A stretch of DNA of 64,000 nt from Olsenella_K absiana (GCF_036408855.1 NZ_JAZGJQ010000008.1:1-64000); one strand, 5' to 3'. Shown: positions 25,203-33,452, counted from the stretch's first letter. Notes: a model not told the origin generated them from the letters alone. Program-made: numbers and translations.

Positions 25203-25778
25203 CTAGGCGCGGTGCAGGACCTTGGACAGCGGTACCACGAGCGCCTGGACGACGATGGCGTTGAAGACCGCGGTGCCGAGGACGATGGGGACCTTCACCA
25301 GGGCGGTGGCGACGGCGGCCCCCATCACGACCGTGCCGAGCACGGCGAACAGGGTGCCCGAGACCAGCGTGGCGACGAAGGCCGCGACCAGCGGCGCTGC
25401 GGCCGCGCGCCTTCCTTCCCTCGTCATCAGCCTCACGACGCCGTACATGGCGAGGGAGCCCGCGAGCTCGGTCGCGAAGTTGAGACCGGGGATCGAGGTG
25501 GAGAGCTGGATCACCGCCGCGGAGAGGAGGCCGAAGAGGGCGGCCTGGCTCGCCCTGGCGTCGGTCAGCAGGATCGCGATCGCGTAGGCGGAGATGATGA
25601 ACTGCGGCTTGATGCCGATGGTCGCCAGCGCGTTGCCGACCGTCATGTTCAGGATGGTTCCGGCGGCGAGAAGGACCGCCAGCAGCACCAGGGAGGAGAC
25701 GTCGAGGATACCGTGCTGCCTCGCCCCCTCGGAGACAGTGCGGGCGGAGGCGACGGATGCGGTGGTCTTCTCGGTCAT
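25203..25778 (-). CDS. ECF transporter S component, predicted tryptophan-specific
   Basis: 191 aa. Six hydrophobic segments, among them SSLVLLAVLLAAGTILNMTVG, KPQFIISAYAIAILL, LFGLLSAAVIQL, LAGSLAMYGVVRLM and VPIVLGTAVFNAIVVQALVVPL. Length and helix count fit S components, the substrate-binding membrane subunit. Substrate cannot be read from the protein with certainty, but the leader at 25913-25987 with three tandem Trp codons and a terminator predicts tryptophan, as in the TrpP family. Start at ATG 25776-25778, after a 70-base stretch downstream of the terminator. Confidence 0.75.
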   Translation of the reverse strand: MTEKTTASVASARTVSEGARQHGILDVSSLVLLAVLLAAGTILNMTVGNALATIGIKPQFIISAYAIAILLTDARASQAALFGLLSAAVIQLSTSIPGLNFATELAGSLAMYGVVRLMTREGRRAAAAPLVAAFVATLVSGTLFAVLGTVVMGAAVATALVKVPIVLGTAVFNAIVVQALVVPLSKVLHRA

Positions 25779-25850
25779 GGTCTTTGCCTTCCTCTTGGAT
25801 TCGGGCGCTGGCCCGAGGACGTTGGCGGGGGAGTGGGATCCGGGACGCAC

Positions 25851-25882
25851 AAAAAAGAGGCCCCCGGTCTCCCGGGGGCCTC
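25851..25882 (-). terminator. attenuator terminator upstream of the ECF transporter
   Basis: 11-bp stem GAGGCCCCCGG (25857-25867) with CCGGGGGCCTC (25872-25882), a 4-base loop, and six T on the minus strand (25851-25856). It sits between the leader peptide and the S-component start, so it controls read-through into the transporter operon. Confidence 0.85.
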
Positions 25883-25912
25883 CCTGCGCCCCTTCTACGT
25901 GGCGCACGAGCC

Positions 25913-25987
25913 TCACAGTCGACCGACAGCAAGGACGGGGCGCCACCACCAGCTCAGGTTGGAACGAACGTCGCTCATGCCGGCCAT
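25913..25987 (-). CDS. tryptophan-rich leader peptide
   Basis: 24 codons from ATG 25987 with GAGGAGG 6 bases upstream, ending TGA at 25913-25915. Codons 13-15 are three consecutive TGG (25943-25951), inside Ser-Trp-Trp-Trp-Arg. GGCGCCCC (25937-25944), overlapping the third Trp codon, can pair with GGGGCGC (25886-25892); the latter can instead pair GGGGC with GCCCC (25875-25879) of the terminator stem. This is the classical attenuation design: stalling at Trp codons frees segment 2 to break the terminator. Confidence 0.85.
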   Translation of the reverse strand: MAGMSDVRSNLSWWWRPVLAVGRL

Positions 25988-26028
25988 GGTGCACCTCCTC
26001 GTCTGGGTCGTCTCGTGCGTTGCCGGGC

Positions 26029-26057
26029 ACTATACGCCGCACCCCGTGGACGCGCAA
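26029..26057 (-). promoter_or_regulatory. promoter of the attenuated ECF transporter operon
   Basis: On the minus strand TTGCGC (26052-26057) and TATAGT (26029-26034) are 17 bases apart. Transcription would begin about 35 bases before the leader peptide start. Confidence 0.7.
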
Positions 26058-26188
26058 GCCAGATCCGTGAGATAAACCCGCCCGACCCCGGCTCGTAACA
26101 TGCCCGAAAAGCGCGGACGGCGAGGCCCGTCGCCGCTCCGGCCGTCCCGGCCCGCACCGCCGGCCGGCCCCACCTGCGCAGCCAGCCC

Positions 26189-27268
26189 CTACCGGTTGGC
26201 CTTGAGGGTCGCGAACATCCGCGCGTCGTGGTCCTTCACGAAGGAGATGAACCTGCCCTCGTGATAGGCGAGCCGCGCGTTCTTGGTCTTGATGGGGTTC
26301 AGCATGGTCCGCATCATGAGGGTGCGCGGTCGCGCGAGCCTGACGGCGAGCTGGGCGCGCTCGCTGGTGATCATCTGCTCGATCAGGCGGAGCTTCTCGT
26401 CCGTCGGGTAGGTGCACTCGGGGTTGCAGACGTTCTCGATGCAGCCGACCAGGCGCTCGATGTAGCGCCTCTGCACGACCTCCATGCTCGCCGGGTCGCC
26501 GTCGAGGCCCCAGTGGTGGTAGAGATCGAGCATCCAGCCGTGCTCCTCCTCGCGCTTCTCGTACATGTCGGGACGCCAGCGGCTCGTCTCGGACTCGCTG
26601 CGCTGACGGATGAAGTGGTAGTAGGGGCGCTCGATCACGCCGACACGCTCGACGTCGCGGATGTAGTCGAGCACGAAGGGGAAGTCGTCCCAGAAGGTGT
26701 CCCTGAAGCGGAGGCCGATCCGCTCTATGCGCTCGCGGAGGAAGAGCTTATTCCATGGCGGATAGAGCAGGTTCTGGTCGAAGAGCTGCCAGGCGGCGGC
26801 ACGGAACTCCTGCTGCGTCTCGAAGACGGCCGACGGGCGGCTTTTCACCTCCGAGGTGTGCTGTCCCTCAGCTCCGTAGTAGGTGTCGATGTAGAACCCG
26901 GCGACGACGAGCTCCAGGCTCTCGCGCTCGGCGAGGGCGACCATGTCCTCGAGCATGGTCTCCTCCGCCCAGTCGTCTGCGTCCATGAAGTAGACGTACT
27001 TGCCGCGCGCGTGCGCAAGCGCGAGGTTGCGCGCCGCAGGGGCCCCGCCGTTGTCCGTGTGGAAGTCAACGATGCGCAGGTCGTGCCGGGTGCACTGACG
27101 GATGACATCGCCCGTGCGGTCCGTGGACCCGTCGTCGACCACGAGAAGCTCGAAGTCCGTGAGCGTCTGGCGTTGGAGCGACTCGATGGCCCTGCGCACG
27201 TACCCCTCGACGTTGTACGCAGGGATGACGACGGAAACCATGGGATAGCACTTGTCACCTAGCGGCAT
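26189..27268 (-). CDS. family 2 glycosyltransferase
   Basis: 359 aa. GT-A fold: VSVVIPAYNVEGYVRRAIESL, LLVVDDGSTDRTGDV, the donor-binding region GAPAARNLALAHARGKYVYFMDADDW with the DxD motif, then acceptor-side residues including WNKLFLRERI and DDFPFVLDYI. No membrane helices. It probably transfers a sugar in cell-wall or surface polysaccharide synthesis; the substrate is unknown. The ATG at 27268 has AGG upstream; an inner ATG (27241) at the start of the core lacks a site. Not clustered with other sugar genes. Confidence 0.85.
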   Translation of the reverse strand: MPLGDKCYPMVSVVIPAYNVEGYVRRAIESLQRQTLTDFELLVVDDGSTDRTGDVIRQCTRHDLRIVDFHTDNGGAPAARNLALAHARGKYVYFMDADDWAEETMLEDMVALAERESLELVVAGFYIDTYYGAEGQHTSEVKSRPSAVFETQQEFRAAAWQLFDQNLLYPPWNKLFLRERIERIGLRFRDTFWDDFPFVLDYIRDVERVGVIERPYYHFIRQRSESETSRWRPDMYEKREEEHGWMLDLYHHWGLDGDPASMEVVQRRYIERLVGCIENVCNPECTYPTDEKLRLIEQMITSERAQLAVRLARPRTLMMRTMLNPIKTKNARLAYHEGRFISFVKDHDARMFATLKANR

Positions 27269-27328
27269 TCACTACCTGTTTCGATATGGGCTCGGCTCAA
27301 TGACAAGAAACAATCTACCAGCACCCTC

Positions 27329-27359
27329 CGGGGCGCATGCCGAAAGGCCCTGCGCCCCG
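27329..27359. repeat. hairpin in the truA-glycosyltransferase gap
   Basis: 9-bp stem CGGGGCGCA (27329-27337) with TGCGCCCCG (27351-27359), 13-base loop. It lies about 100 bases after truA; a terminator role is possible but there is no T-run. The rest of the 188-base gap shows no gene. Confidence 0.4.
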
Positions 27360-27456
27360 TGCGAATTCAAACGAAGCACAAATCGGCGGCCACAGGACGC
27401 CCATCCGGCGGTACGGGCCGCGCCCGGTCCCTGGGCCCTCTCGCCGCAAACCCGGC

Positions 27457-28365
27457 CTACCACAGCCGCTCGAGCGCTCCCGCCGGGTACGACACCCCCT
27501 CGAGCACGAGCCCCGCGGCGGGCGCCGTCGGCCCGGCCGCGCTCCTCTTGCGCGCCTCGAGGGCCGCCTCCAACCACCGGGCGTCGCGGTGCCCGCGCCC
27601 CACCTCCACCAGCGAGCCCACGATGATCCTGACCATGTTGTGCAGGAAGGCGTTGCCGGCCACGTCCACGCACACGAGCGGCTCGCCCGCCTCGACGACC
27701 CGGCAGACCTCCACCGAGCTCAGGAAGCGCGAGGTCGAGCGACCGGCCTCCACCATGAGCGCAGCCGAGGAGGCCTTGCAGAAGCTCCTGAAGTCGTGCT
27801 CGCCCACCAGCGCCCGCGCTGCCTCGCCCATGGCGTCCGCGTCGAGCTCCCCGCGGAACCACCAGCTGTGGTCCCAGGCGAGTACGGGCCGTGCGTTGCC
27901 CGTCGCGATCCTGTAGCGGTAGCGACGCTCGAGCGCGTCGAAGCGGGCCGAGAAGCCCGCGCGAGCCGTGAGGACCCCGCGCACGGAGACGTCGCCGGGC
28001 GTGAGCGCCATGAGGGTCCGGGCGATCCTGCGCCCCTCGCGCCCCTCGAGCTCGCCTGCGGCGAGGGGCACGGACACGAACTGCCCGAGCGCGGAGACGC
28101 CCGCGTCCGTCCGGCCCGCGCACTCCATCTCAACCTGGCGGTGCAGGAGCGTCTCGAGCGCGCGCCTGAGTTCTCCCGCGACGGTCCTCTCCGCAGGCTG
28201 CTCGGCGAAGCCGGAGAAGCCCGCGCCACGATAGCCGACCTCGACCACGAGGGTGGACGCGGCGGCCGCCCCGCCCACGGTTGGGACCTGTCGCACTGGC
28301 TGCGGCCCCAGGCGTACGAGGGGCCTCGTGAGGTCCTCCGTACTGCTCGCTGCTGTCTGGCCCAC
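27457..28365 (-). CDS. truA: tRNA pseudouridine(38-40) synthase
   Basis: 302 aa. Makes pseudouridine at positions 38-40 of the tRNA anticodon arm. The catalytic Asp is in CAGRTDAGVSALGQFV; VEVGYRGAGFSGFAEQP and HNMVRIIVGSLVEVGRG are further family landmarks. It has an extra N-terminal segment of about 35 residues. GTG start (28363-28365) with AAGGGGAG upstream. It follows the alpha operon after a terminator, the common truA position. Confidence 0.93.
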   Translation of the reverse strand: MGQTAASSTEDLTRPLVRLGPQPVRQVPTVGGAAAASTLVVEVGYRGAGFSGFAEQPAERTVAGELRRALETLLHRQVEMECAGRTDAGVSALGQFVSVPLAAGELEGREGRRIARTLMALTPGDVSVRGVLTARAGFSARFDALERRYRYRIATGNARPVLAWDHSWWFRGELDADAMGEAARALVGEHDFRSFCKASSAALMVEAGRSTSRFLSSVEVCRVVEAGEPLVCVDVAGNAFLHNMVRIIVGSLVEVGRGHRDARWLEAALEARKRSAAGPTAPAAGLVLEGVSYPAGALERLW

Positions 28366-28430
28366 GACACTCCCCTTTCTGGCCTCAGGCGGCCTCTCTG
28401 CCCCTCAGAGCCTATCGCAAAGTAACGAAA

Positions 28431-28457
28431 AGGGGCCCCGATGCTCTCGGGGCCCCT
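28431..28457 (-). terminator. terminator of the alpha ribosomal operon
   Basis: Perfect 11-bp stem AGGGGCCCCGA (28431-28441) with TCGGGGCCCCT (28447-28457), 5-base loop, followed by TTTTCGTT on the minus strand, 20 bases past the rplQ stop. Confidence 0.85.
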
Positions 28458-28477
28458 CAAGGTGCTTGTGGAGCGCG

Positions 28478-28954
28478 CTACTCGGCCGCCGGCTCGGTGG
28501 CCTCTGCCTCGGGCTCGGCCTCGGTCTCAGCCTCAGCGGGAGCCTCGACCGGCTCGACCTTGGAGACGGTGGCGGTCTTCTTGGGCGCCACGGCCTCGGT
28601 CACGAGCTCGATGATGACGACCTCGGCGTTGTCGCCCTTGCGAGGACCGAGCTTCATGATGCGGGTGTAGCCGCCGTTGCGGTCCGCCCACATGCCCTGG
28701 GCGGCCTTCTCGAAGACCTCGCGGACGATCTCCTTGTCGCCGACCTTCGCGATCGCGAGACGGCGGGAGGCGATGTCGCCCTTCTTCGCCCAGGTGATGA
28801 CGCGGTCGACGTCGCCGCGGATGGCCTTGGCGCGCGGCTCGAGGGTCTTGATGCGGTCGTTGGCGAGCAGGGCAGCGACGAGGCTCTTCTTCATTGCCTT
28901 GGTATGGCTGGCATCGGTGCCGAGCTTCATGCCCCTCTTCTTGTTGTGCCTCAT
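28478..28954 (-). CDS. rplQ: 50S ribosomal protein L17
   Basis: 158 aa. The core MRHNKKRGMKLGTDASHTKAMKKSLVAALL and the region GYTRIMKLGPRKGDNAEVVIIELV are characteristic. An acidic Glu/Ala/Pro tail of about 35 residues follows the usual C-terminus, as in some other Actinomycetota. Last gene of the infA-rpoA unit, 36 bases after rpoA. Confidence 0.97.
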   Translation of the reverse strand: MRHNKKRGMKLGTDASHTKAMKKSLVAALLANDRIKTLEPRAKAIRGDVDRVITWAKKGDIASRRLAIAKVGDKEIVREVFEKAAQGMWADRNGGYTRIMKLGPRKGDNAEVVIIELVTEAVAPKKTATVSKVEPVEAPAEAETEAEPEAEATEPAAE

Positions 28955-28990
28955 GGTCTAGTTGCTCCTAACAAAATCTAACGGCGTGTC

Positions 28991-29932
28991 CTAGGCCTTG
29001 AGGCCAAGGCCCATGGCCTCGAGCTTGTCCTTGACTTCCTCGATGGACTTGACGCCAAAGTTACGAATGTTCAGAAGGTCGTTCTCAGAGAACTCGACGA
29101 GCTGGCGCACGGAGTGGATGCCGGCGCGCTTGAGGCAGTTGTAGGAGCGGACGGAGAGGTCCAGGTCCTCTATCTGCTTGTCAAGCTCGGTGTTGTCCTC
29201 CTCGGTGCCCGTGGCGAAGATCGAGGCGTCCTCGACCGGCTCGTCCTCGTCAGCCAGGCCCATGAACGCGGTCATGTGCTGGTTGATGATGTTGGCTGCC
29301 TCGACCACGGCATCGCGCGGGGAGATGGAGCCGTTGGTCTCCACCTCGAGGACGAGACGGTCGTAGTCGGTGTGCTGCCCAACGCGGCAGGGCTCGACGA
29401 CCTTGGCGCACCTGACGACCGGCGAGTAGAGCGAGTCGACGTCGATGAGGCCGATGGGGTCACCCTCGCGCTCGTTCCTGTCGCCGGAGACGTAGCCGCG
29501 GCCGGTCCCGATGCGCATCTGCATGGTGAGGTGGGCCCCCTCGCCGAGCGTGCAGACGAGGTGCTCGGGGTTCACGAGCTCGAACTCCGCCGGGATGACG
29601 AAGTCCCCGCCGGTGACCTTCGCAGGCCCGTCGATGTTGATGGTCGCGACGGCCTCGTCGCCCGTGCCCATGTCACGGAAGACGAGCCCCTTCACGTTGA
29701 GAACAATGTCGGTGACGTCCTCGTAGACGCCAGGGACGGTGGTGAACTCATGCTGAACGCCGTCAATCTGGATGGCCTGGACGGCAGCACCCTCGAGGGA
29801 GGAGAGCAACACGCGTCGCAGCGAGTTACCCAGCGTGTCGCCATAGCCGCGCTCGAGGGGCTCGGCAGTGACGCGCGCCAGGTTGTCGCTGATCTCTTCC
29901 ACCGACACCTCAGGTCGGATGAATTCGGACAT
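28991..29932 (-). CDS. rpoA: DNA-directed RNA polymerase alpha subunit
   Basis: 313 aa. N-terminal assembly domain with ERGYGDTLGNSLRRVLLSSLEGAAV; C-terminal domain with RSYNCLKRAGIHSVRQL and IRNFGVKSIEEVKDKL for UP-element and activator contact. ATG 29930-29932 is preferred because GGAGG lies 5 bases upstream; a TTG four codons earlier overlaps that site. Confidence 0.98.
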   Translation of the reverse strand: MSEFIRPEVSVEEISDNLARVTAEPLERGYGDTLGNSLRRVLLSSLEGAAVQAIQIDGVQHEFTTVPGVYEDVTDIVLNVKGLVFRDMGTGDEAVATINIDGPAKVTGGDFVIPAEFELVNPEHLVCTLGEGAHLTMQMRIGTGRGYVSGDRNEREGDPIGLIDVDSLYSPVVRCAKVVEPCRVGQHTDYDRLVLEVETNGSISPRDAVVEAANIINQHMTAFMGLADEDEPVEDASIFATGTEEDNTELDKQIEDLDLSVRSYNCLKRAGIHSVRQLVEFSENDLLNIRNFGVKSIEEVKDKLEAMGLGLKA

Positions 29933-29955
29933 GTATACCTCCAACCAGGTATCTG

Positions 29956-30549
29956 CTACTTGGAGTACAGGTTGACGATGAGCTGCGCGTCGATGTCCAG
30001 GTCGATCTGGTCGCGCGTCGGGAGCTGCAGGACGGTGCCCTGGAGCTTCTCGAGGTCAACCTCGAGCCAGGAGGGGACAGCCATGTGCTCGGTGGCGATC
30101 AGCGCCTCCTTGATGGGGAGGAGGTCCTTGAACTTGGGGGCCACGGCGACGACGTCGCCGGCCTTCACCTGATAGGAGGGGATGTCCACGCGACGGCCGT
30201 TGACGGTGATGTGGCCGTGGCGGACGGTCTGGCGAGCCTCCTTGCGGGTGCGGGCGAAGCCGAGGCGGAAGACCACGTTGTCGAGGCGGGACTCGAGGAT
30301 GGTCATCAGGTTGTCGCCCGTGATGCCCTCGACGCGGAGCGCCTTGTCGTAGTACGCGCGGAACTGCTTCTCCAGCACGCCGTAGATGAACTTGGCCTTC
30401 TGCTTCTCGCGCAGCTGCAGGCCGTACTCGCTCTCCTGGCGGCGACGGCGCTTGGGCTGGCGCTTGGATTCCTTATTGATGCCCATAACCACGGGGTCGA
30501 TGCCGAGCTGGCGGCACCTCTTGAGGACAGGGGTCCTATCTACTGCCAT
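29956..30549 (-). CDS. rpsD: 30S ribosomal protein S4
   Basis: 197 aa. Primary 16S rRNA binding protein. The S4 RNA-binding domain is seen in RLDNVVFRLGFARTRKEARQTVRHGHITVNGRRVDIPSY. The N-terminus lacks the four-Cys zinc site of some S4 paralogues. It begins 18 bases after rpsK and sits before rpoA, as in the canonical alpha operon. Confidence 0.98.
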   Translation of the reverse strand: MAVDRTPVLKRCRQLGIDPVVMGINKESKRQPKRRRRQESEYGLQLREKQKAKFIYGVLEKQFRAYYDKALRVEGITGDNLMTILESRLDNVVFRLGFARTRKEARQTVRHGHITVNGRRVDIPSYQVKAGDVVAVAPKFKDLLPIKEALIATEHMAVPSWLEVDLEKLQGTVLQLPTRDQIDLDIDAQLIVNLYSK

Positions 30550-30567
30550 TGCTTCTGTCCTTCCTTA

Positions 30568-30969
30568 CTACACGCGACGGCGCTTCATCGGGCGGCAGCC
30601 GTTGTGCGCAATCGGGGTCTTGTCCTGGATGCCGGAAACCTCGAGGCCGGCGGCCTGGAGGGAGCGGATTGCGGTCTCGCGGCCGGAGCCGGGGCCCTTG
30701 ACGAAGACCTGGACCTTGTGGAGGCCGTGCTCCATGGCAGCCTTGGCGCACGCCTCGGCGGCCACCTGGGCCGCGAACGGCGTGGACTTGCGGGAGCCCT
30801 TGAAGCCCACGGTGCCGCCGGACTGCCAGGCGATGACGTTACCCTGCGGGTCGGTGATGGAGATGATCGTGTTGTTGAACGTGCTCTTGATGTGAGCCTG
30901 GCCCACGGCGATGTTCTTGCGCTCTGCGCGGCGCACGTGCTGGGTGCGCTGGTTCTTCTTCTGAGGCAT
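30568..30969 (-). CDS. rpsK: 30S ribosomal protein S11
   Basis: 133 aa. VGQAHIKSTFNNTIISITDPQGNVI and the C-terminal GCRPMKRRRV are highly conserved S11 segments, in the platform of the small subunit. 11 bases after rpsM. Confidence 0.98.
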   Translation of the reverse strand: MPQKKNQRTQHVRRAERKNIAVGQAHIKSTFNNTIISITDPQGNVIAWQSGGTVGFKGSRKSTPFAAQVAAEACAKAAMEHGLHKVQVFVKGPGSGRETAIRSLQAAGLEVSGIQDKTPIAHNGCRPMKRRRV

Positions 30970-30980
30970 GCTCTACTCCC

Positions 30981-31352
30981 TTACGCCTTCTTCTTTGCAC
31001 CGATCTGACGCTTCTTGCCCTTGCGGGTGCGAGCGTTGGTGTGGGTGCGCTGGCCGTGGACAGGGAGGCCCTTGCGGTGACGAAGGCCGCGGTAGCAGCC
31101 GATCTCCATCAGGCGGGCGGTGTTCTGACGCACCTCGCGGCGAAGGTCGCCCTCGGTGGTGTAGTTCGCGTCGATGAAGTCACGAATCTTCGTGACCTCC
31201 TCCTCGGTGAGGTCCTTGACGCGGGTGGCAGGGTCGACGCCGGTGCCGGCGCAGATCTTCTTGGCCCTGGCGGGTCCGATGCCATAAAGGTAAGTAAGGC
31301 CAACCTCAGTACGCTTGTCGTTCGGGAGGTCGACGCCATTGATACGTGCCAA
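30981..31352 (-). CDS. rpsM: 30S ribosomal protein S13
   Basis: 123 aa. MARINGVDLPNDKRTEVGLTYLYGIG at the N-terminus and GLRHRKGLPVHGQRTHTNARTRKG at the C-terminus are diagnostic. Contacts the A-site finger and P-site tRNA. 15 bases after rpmJ. Confidence 0.98.
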   Translation of the reverse strand: MARINGVDLPNDKRTEVGLTYLYGIGPARAKKICAGTGVDPATRVKDLTEEEVTKIRDFIDANYTTEGDLRREVRQNTARLMEIGCYRGLRHRKGLPVHGQRTHTNARTRKGKKRQIGAKKKA

Positions 31353-31367
31353 CTTCGAGCTCCTCTC

Positions 31368-31481
31368 TTAACCCTGACGCTGCTTGTGGCGCGGGTTTTC
31401 GCAGATGACGTAAACCTTGCCGTGGCGACGGATGATCTTGCACTTGTCGCACATCTTCTTGACAGAAGGACGTACCTTCAT
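31368..31481 (-). CDS. rpmJ: 50S ribosomal protein L36
   Basis: 37 aa, a very small gene. ATG at 31479-31481 begins MKVRPSVKKMCDKCKIIRRHG, and the frame ends NPRHKQRQG at TAA 31368-31370. The zinc-type ligands C-x2-C ... C ... H are present (Cys at 11, 14 and 27), so this is the C+ form. It sits between infA and rpsM, the usual location. Confidence 0.97.
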   Translation of the reverse strand: MKVRPSVKKMCDKCKIIRRHGKVYVICENPRHKQRQG

Positions 31482-31560
31482 CGTTCTTCCTTCCTACAGT
31501 GCTTATACGATCTATATACTCGCGCAGCCGCTCGCGTTGTTTCCAAGTATGATTCCGGCA

Positions 31561-31779
31561 CTACTTGTAGCGATAGGTGATCCGGCCCTTGGTGAGGTCG
31601 TAGGGCGACATCTCGACGACGACCTTGTCGCCCGGCAGGATCCTGATGTAGTTCATCCGGATCTTGCCCGAGATGGTGCACATGATGACCTTGCCGTTCT
31701 CGAGCTCGACGTTGAACATGGCATTGGGGAGGGGCTCTACGACCTTGCCCTCAAGCTCAATTGCGTCCTGTTTGCTCAC
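31561..31779 (-). CDS. infA: translation initiation factor IF-1
   Basis: 72 aa, the canonical length, from GTG 31777-31779 with AGGAAAGG 8 bases upstream. A GTG three codons earlier would place the ribosome-binding site against the start. SKQDAIELEGKVVEPLPNAMF and GDKVVVEMSPYDLTKGRITYR are typical of the OB-fold protein. Separated from rpmJ by 79 bases. Confidence 0.97.
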   Translation of the reverse strand: MSKQDAIELEGKVVEPLPNAMFNVELENGKVIMCTISGKIRMNYIRILPGDKVVVEMSPYDLTKGRITYRYK

Positions 31780-31837
31780 GCTGGACACCTTTCCTACCTA
31801 TTGACAGCAACTGTATATCCTACATAAACGACAGGAT

Positions 31838-31876
31838 GAAGTCCACGTTGCATCGTTTCAACACAACGTGGACTTC
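31838..31876 (-). terminator. perfect 13-bp hairpin between map and infA
   Basis: GAAGTCCACGTTG (31838-31850) pairs with CAACGTGGACTTC (31864-31876) around a 13-base loop. It begins 21 bases past the map stop. Downstream on the minus strand comes AT-rich DNA (GTTTATGTAGGATATACAG) that could hold the infA promoter. No clear T-run, so a regulatory function is equally possible. Confidence 0.55.
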
Positions 31877-31897
31877 CTCTTGGAGCTGGCCTAACGC

Positions 31898-32689
31898 CTA
31901 CTCCTGACCGCCTTCCATGGCGCACCAAGCCCCACCGTCATCCGCCGTGAGAACGACGGGGCCGTCCTTGGTGATGCCGATGGTGTTCTCGTAGTGGGCC
32001 GCGGGCAGGCCGTCGGCCGTCTGCACGGTCCAGCCGTTGCTCAGGACGCGCGTTTGGTACGTCCCGAGCGTGATCATCGGCTCGATCGCGATGACCATCC
32101 CGGCCTGCAGCCTCACTCCCCTCCCCCGCTTTCCATAGTTGGGGACGGCGGGGTCCTCCTGCATCCTGTGGCCGACGCCGTGCCCCACGTAATCGCGAAC
32201 GACCCCATATCCGTTGCGCTCGGCCAGCGTCTGCACGGCGAAGCCTATGTCACCGACGTGGTTGCCGGGCACGGCCTGCTCTATGCCAGCCTTGAGGCAG
32301 TCCCGCGTGACCTCGCAGAGCGCGCGGATCTCGTCGGAGACCTCTCCCACGAGGAAGGTCCAGGCGTTGTCGCCCGCCCAGCCGCCCTTGTTGGCACCGG
32401 TGTCTATGGAGACGATGTCTCCGCTCTTGAGGATGGTGTCCGGCGAGGGGATGCCGTGTACGACCTGCTCGTTCACAGAGGCGCAGACGCTGGCCGGGAA
32501 CCCGCCGAAGCCCTTGAACCCAGGGGTGGCCCCGTGGAGCCTGATGAAGCTCTCCACCACGCGGTCGATCTCCTGCGTGCTTACGCCCGGCCGACACATC
32601 GAGCCGGCGCGCCTCAGCGCTGACTTCGAGAGGGTTCCGGCCGAGGCGCGGTACCCCTCCATCTCCTCTGCCGTCTTGATGTGGATCAT
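31898..32689 (-). CDS. map: type I methionine aminopeptidase
   Basis: 263 aa. Removes N-terminal Met from nascent proteins. Metal ligands lie in SIDTGANKGGWAGDNAWTF (two Asp), GHGVGHRMQEDP (His), AIEPM (Glu) and YENTIGITKDGP (Glu). Its ATG overlaps the adk TGA stop (ATGA), so translation is coupled. It has no N-terminal SH3-binding or zinc-finger extension. Confidence 0.97.
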   Translation of the reverse strand: MIHIKTAEEMEGYRASAGTLSKSALRRAGSMCRPGVSTQEIDRVVESFIRLHGATPGFKGFGGFPASVCASVNEQVVHGIPSPDTILKSGDIVSIDTGANKGGWAGDNAWTFLVGEVSDEIRALCEVTRDCLKAGIEQAVPGNHVGDIGFAVQTLAERNGYGVVRDYVGHGVGHRMQEDPAVPNYGKRGRGVRLQAGMVIAIEPMITLGTYQTRVLSNGWTVQTADGLPAAHYENTIGITKDGPVVLTADDGGAWCAMEGGQE

Positions 32690-33315
32690 GAAAGGTGGAG
32701 CTCCCTCTTGACGTCGGCGTAGACCTCGTCGACCGGGCGGTCTCCGTCGACCTTCAGGAGCTTGTCTTGCCCACCGTAGTACTCGATGAGCGGTGCCGTC
32801 TGGCTCTGGTAGGTGTCGAGGCGATGCTGAATCGTCTCCGGCTTGTCATCGTCGCGTTGGTACATCTCGCCTCCGCAGCGCGGGCACTTCTCGGTGCCGG
32901 CGGGCGCAGTGTAGCCGCAGCTCCTGCAGGTCCTGCGCGAGGAGAGCCTCTTCACGATCACGTCGGAGGCGACGTCGATCAGAAGCGCCCCGTCGAGCTC
33001 GATGCCGGCGCTCGAGAGCTCGGAGTCGAGGCTCACGGCCTGAGCGGTGTTTCGCGGGAAGCCGTCGAGGATGAAGCCGCGCTTGGCGTCGTCCTCCTCG
33101 AGCCTCTCCTTGACCAGGTCGATAACGAGCTTGTCCGGCACGAGGGCGCCGGCGTCCATGTACTCCTTGGCCTGCTTTCCGAGCTTTGTCCCCGCCTTGA
33201 CCGCCGCGCGCAGCAGGTCGCCAGTCGAGATGTGCGCCACGCCGTAGTCACGGACGAGCATCTGGGCCTGCGTCCCCTTGCCAGCGCCAGGGGCGCCGAG
33301 AAGAACGATATTCAT
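32686..33315 (-). CDS. adk: adenylate kinase
   Basis: 209 aa. P-loop GAPGAGKGTQAQM, NMP-binding region TGDLLRAAVKAGT, DGFPRN motif, and a zinc-type LID with CRSCGYTAPAGTEKCPRCGGE (four Cys as two CxxC). ATG 33313-33315 starts directly at MNIVLLGAPG; 15 upstream in-frame codons are not conserved. It follows secY after a terminator and is coupled to map. Confidence 0.97.
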   Translation of the reverse strand: MNIVLLGAPGAGKGTQAQMLVRDYGVAHISTGDLLRAAVKAGTKLGKQAKEYMDAGALVPDKLVIDLVKERLEEDDAKRGFILDGFPRNTAQAVSLDSELSSAGIELDGALLIDVASDVIVKRLSSRRTCRSCGYTAPAGTEKCPRCGGEMYQRDDDKPETIQHRLDTYQSQTAPLIEYYGGQDKLLKVDGDRPVDEVYADVKRELHLS

Positions 33316-33452
33316 GTGTTTTCCTTTCCGTCCCGCATCATGCAAAGTGCCGTCCATCAAGTGTACTCGTCTTATGTTGCGAGACGGCCGCCTGGGAGGT
33401 AGATGGGGCCCTGGGGCCGCCCGCGTGCGCCCGCGCGGCGCCCCACAAGAGA

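Noticed and set aside
23299..25932. 877-codon version of the fused ATPase
   Set aside because: The extra 284 codons run through the S-component gene out of frame; a TTG with a good ribosome-binding site starts at the ABC domain.
25851..25987. T-box or TRAP-type control of the ECF operon
   Set aside because: No T-box bulge sequence and no run of GAG/UAG triplets was seen; the Trp-codon leader explains the layout better.
25203..26417. 404-codon version of the S component reaching into the glycosyltransferase gene
   Set aside because: It reads through the terminator and leader peptide region, and hydrophobic S-component sequence begins at 25778.
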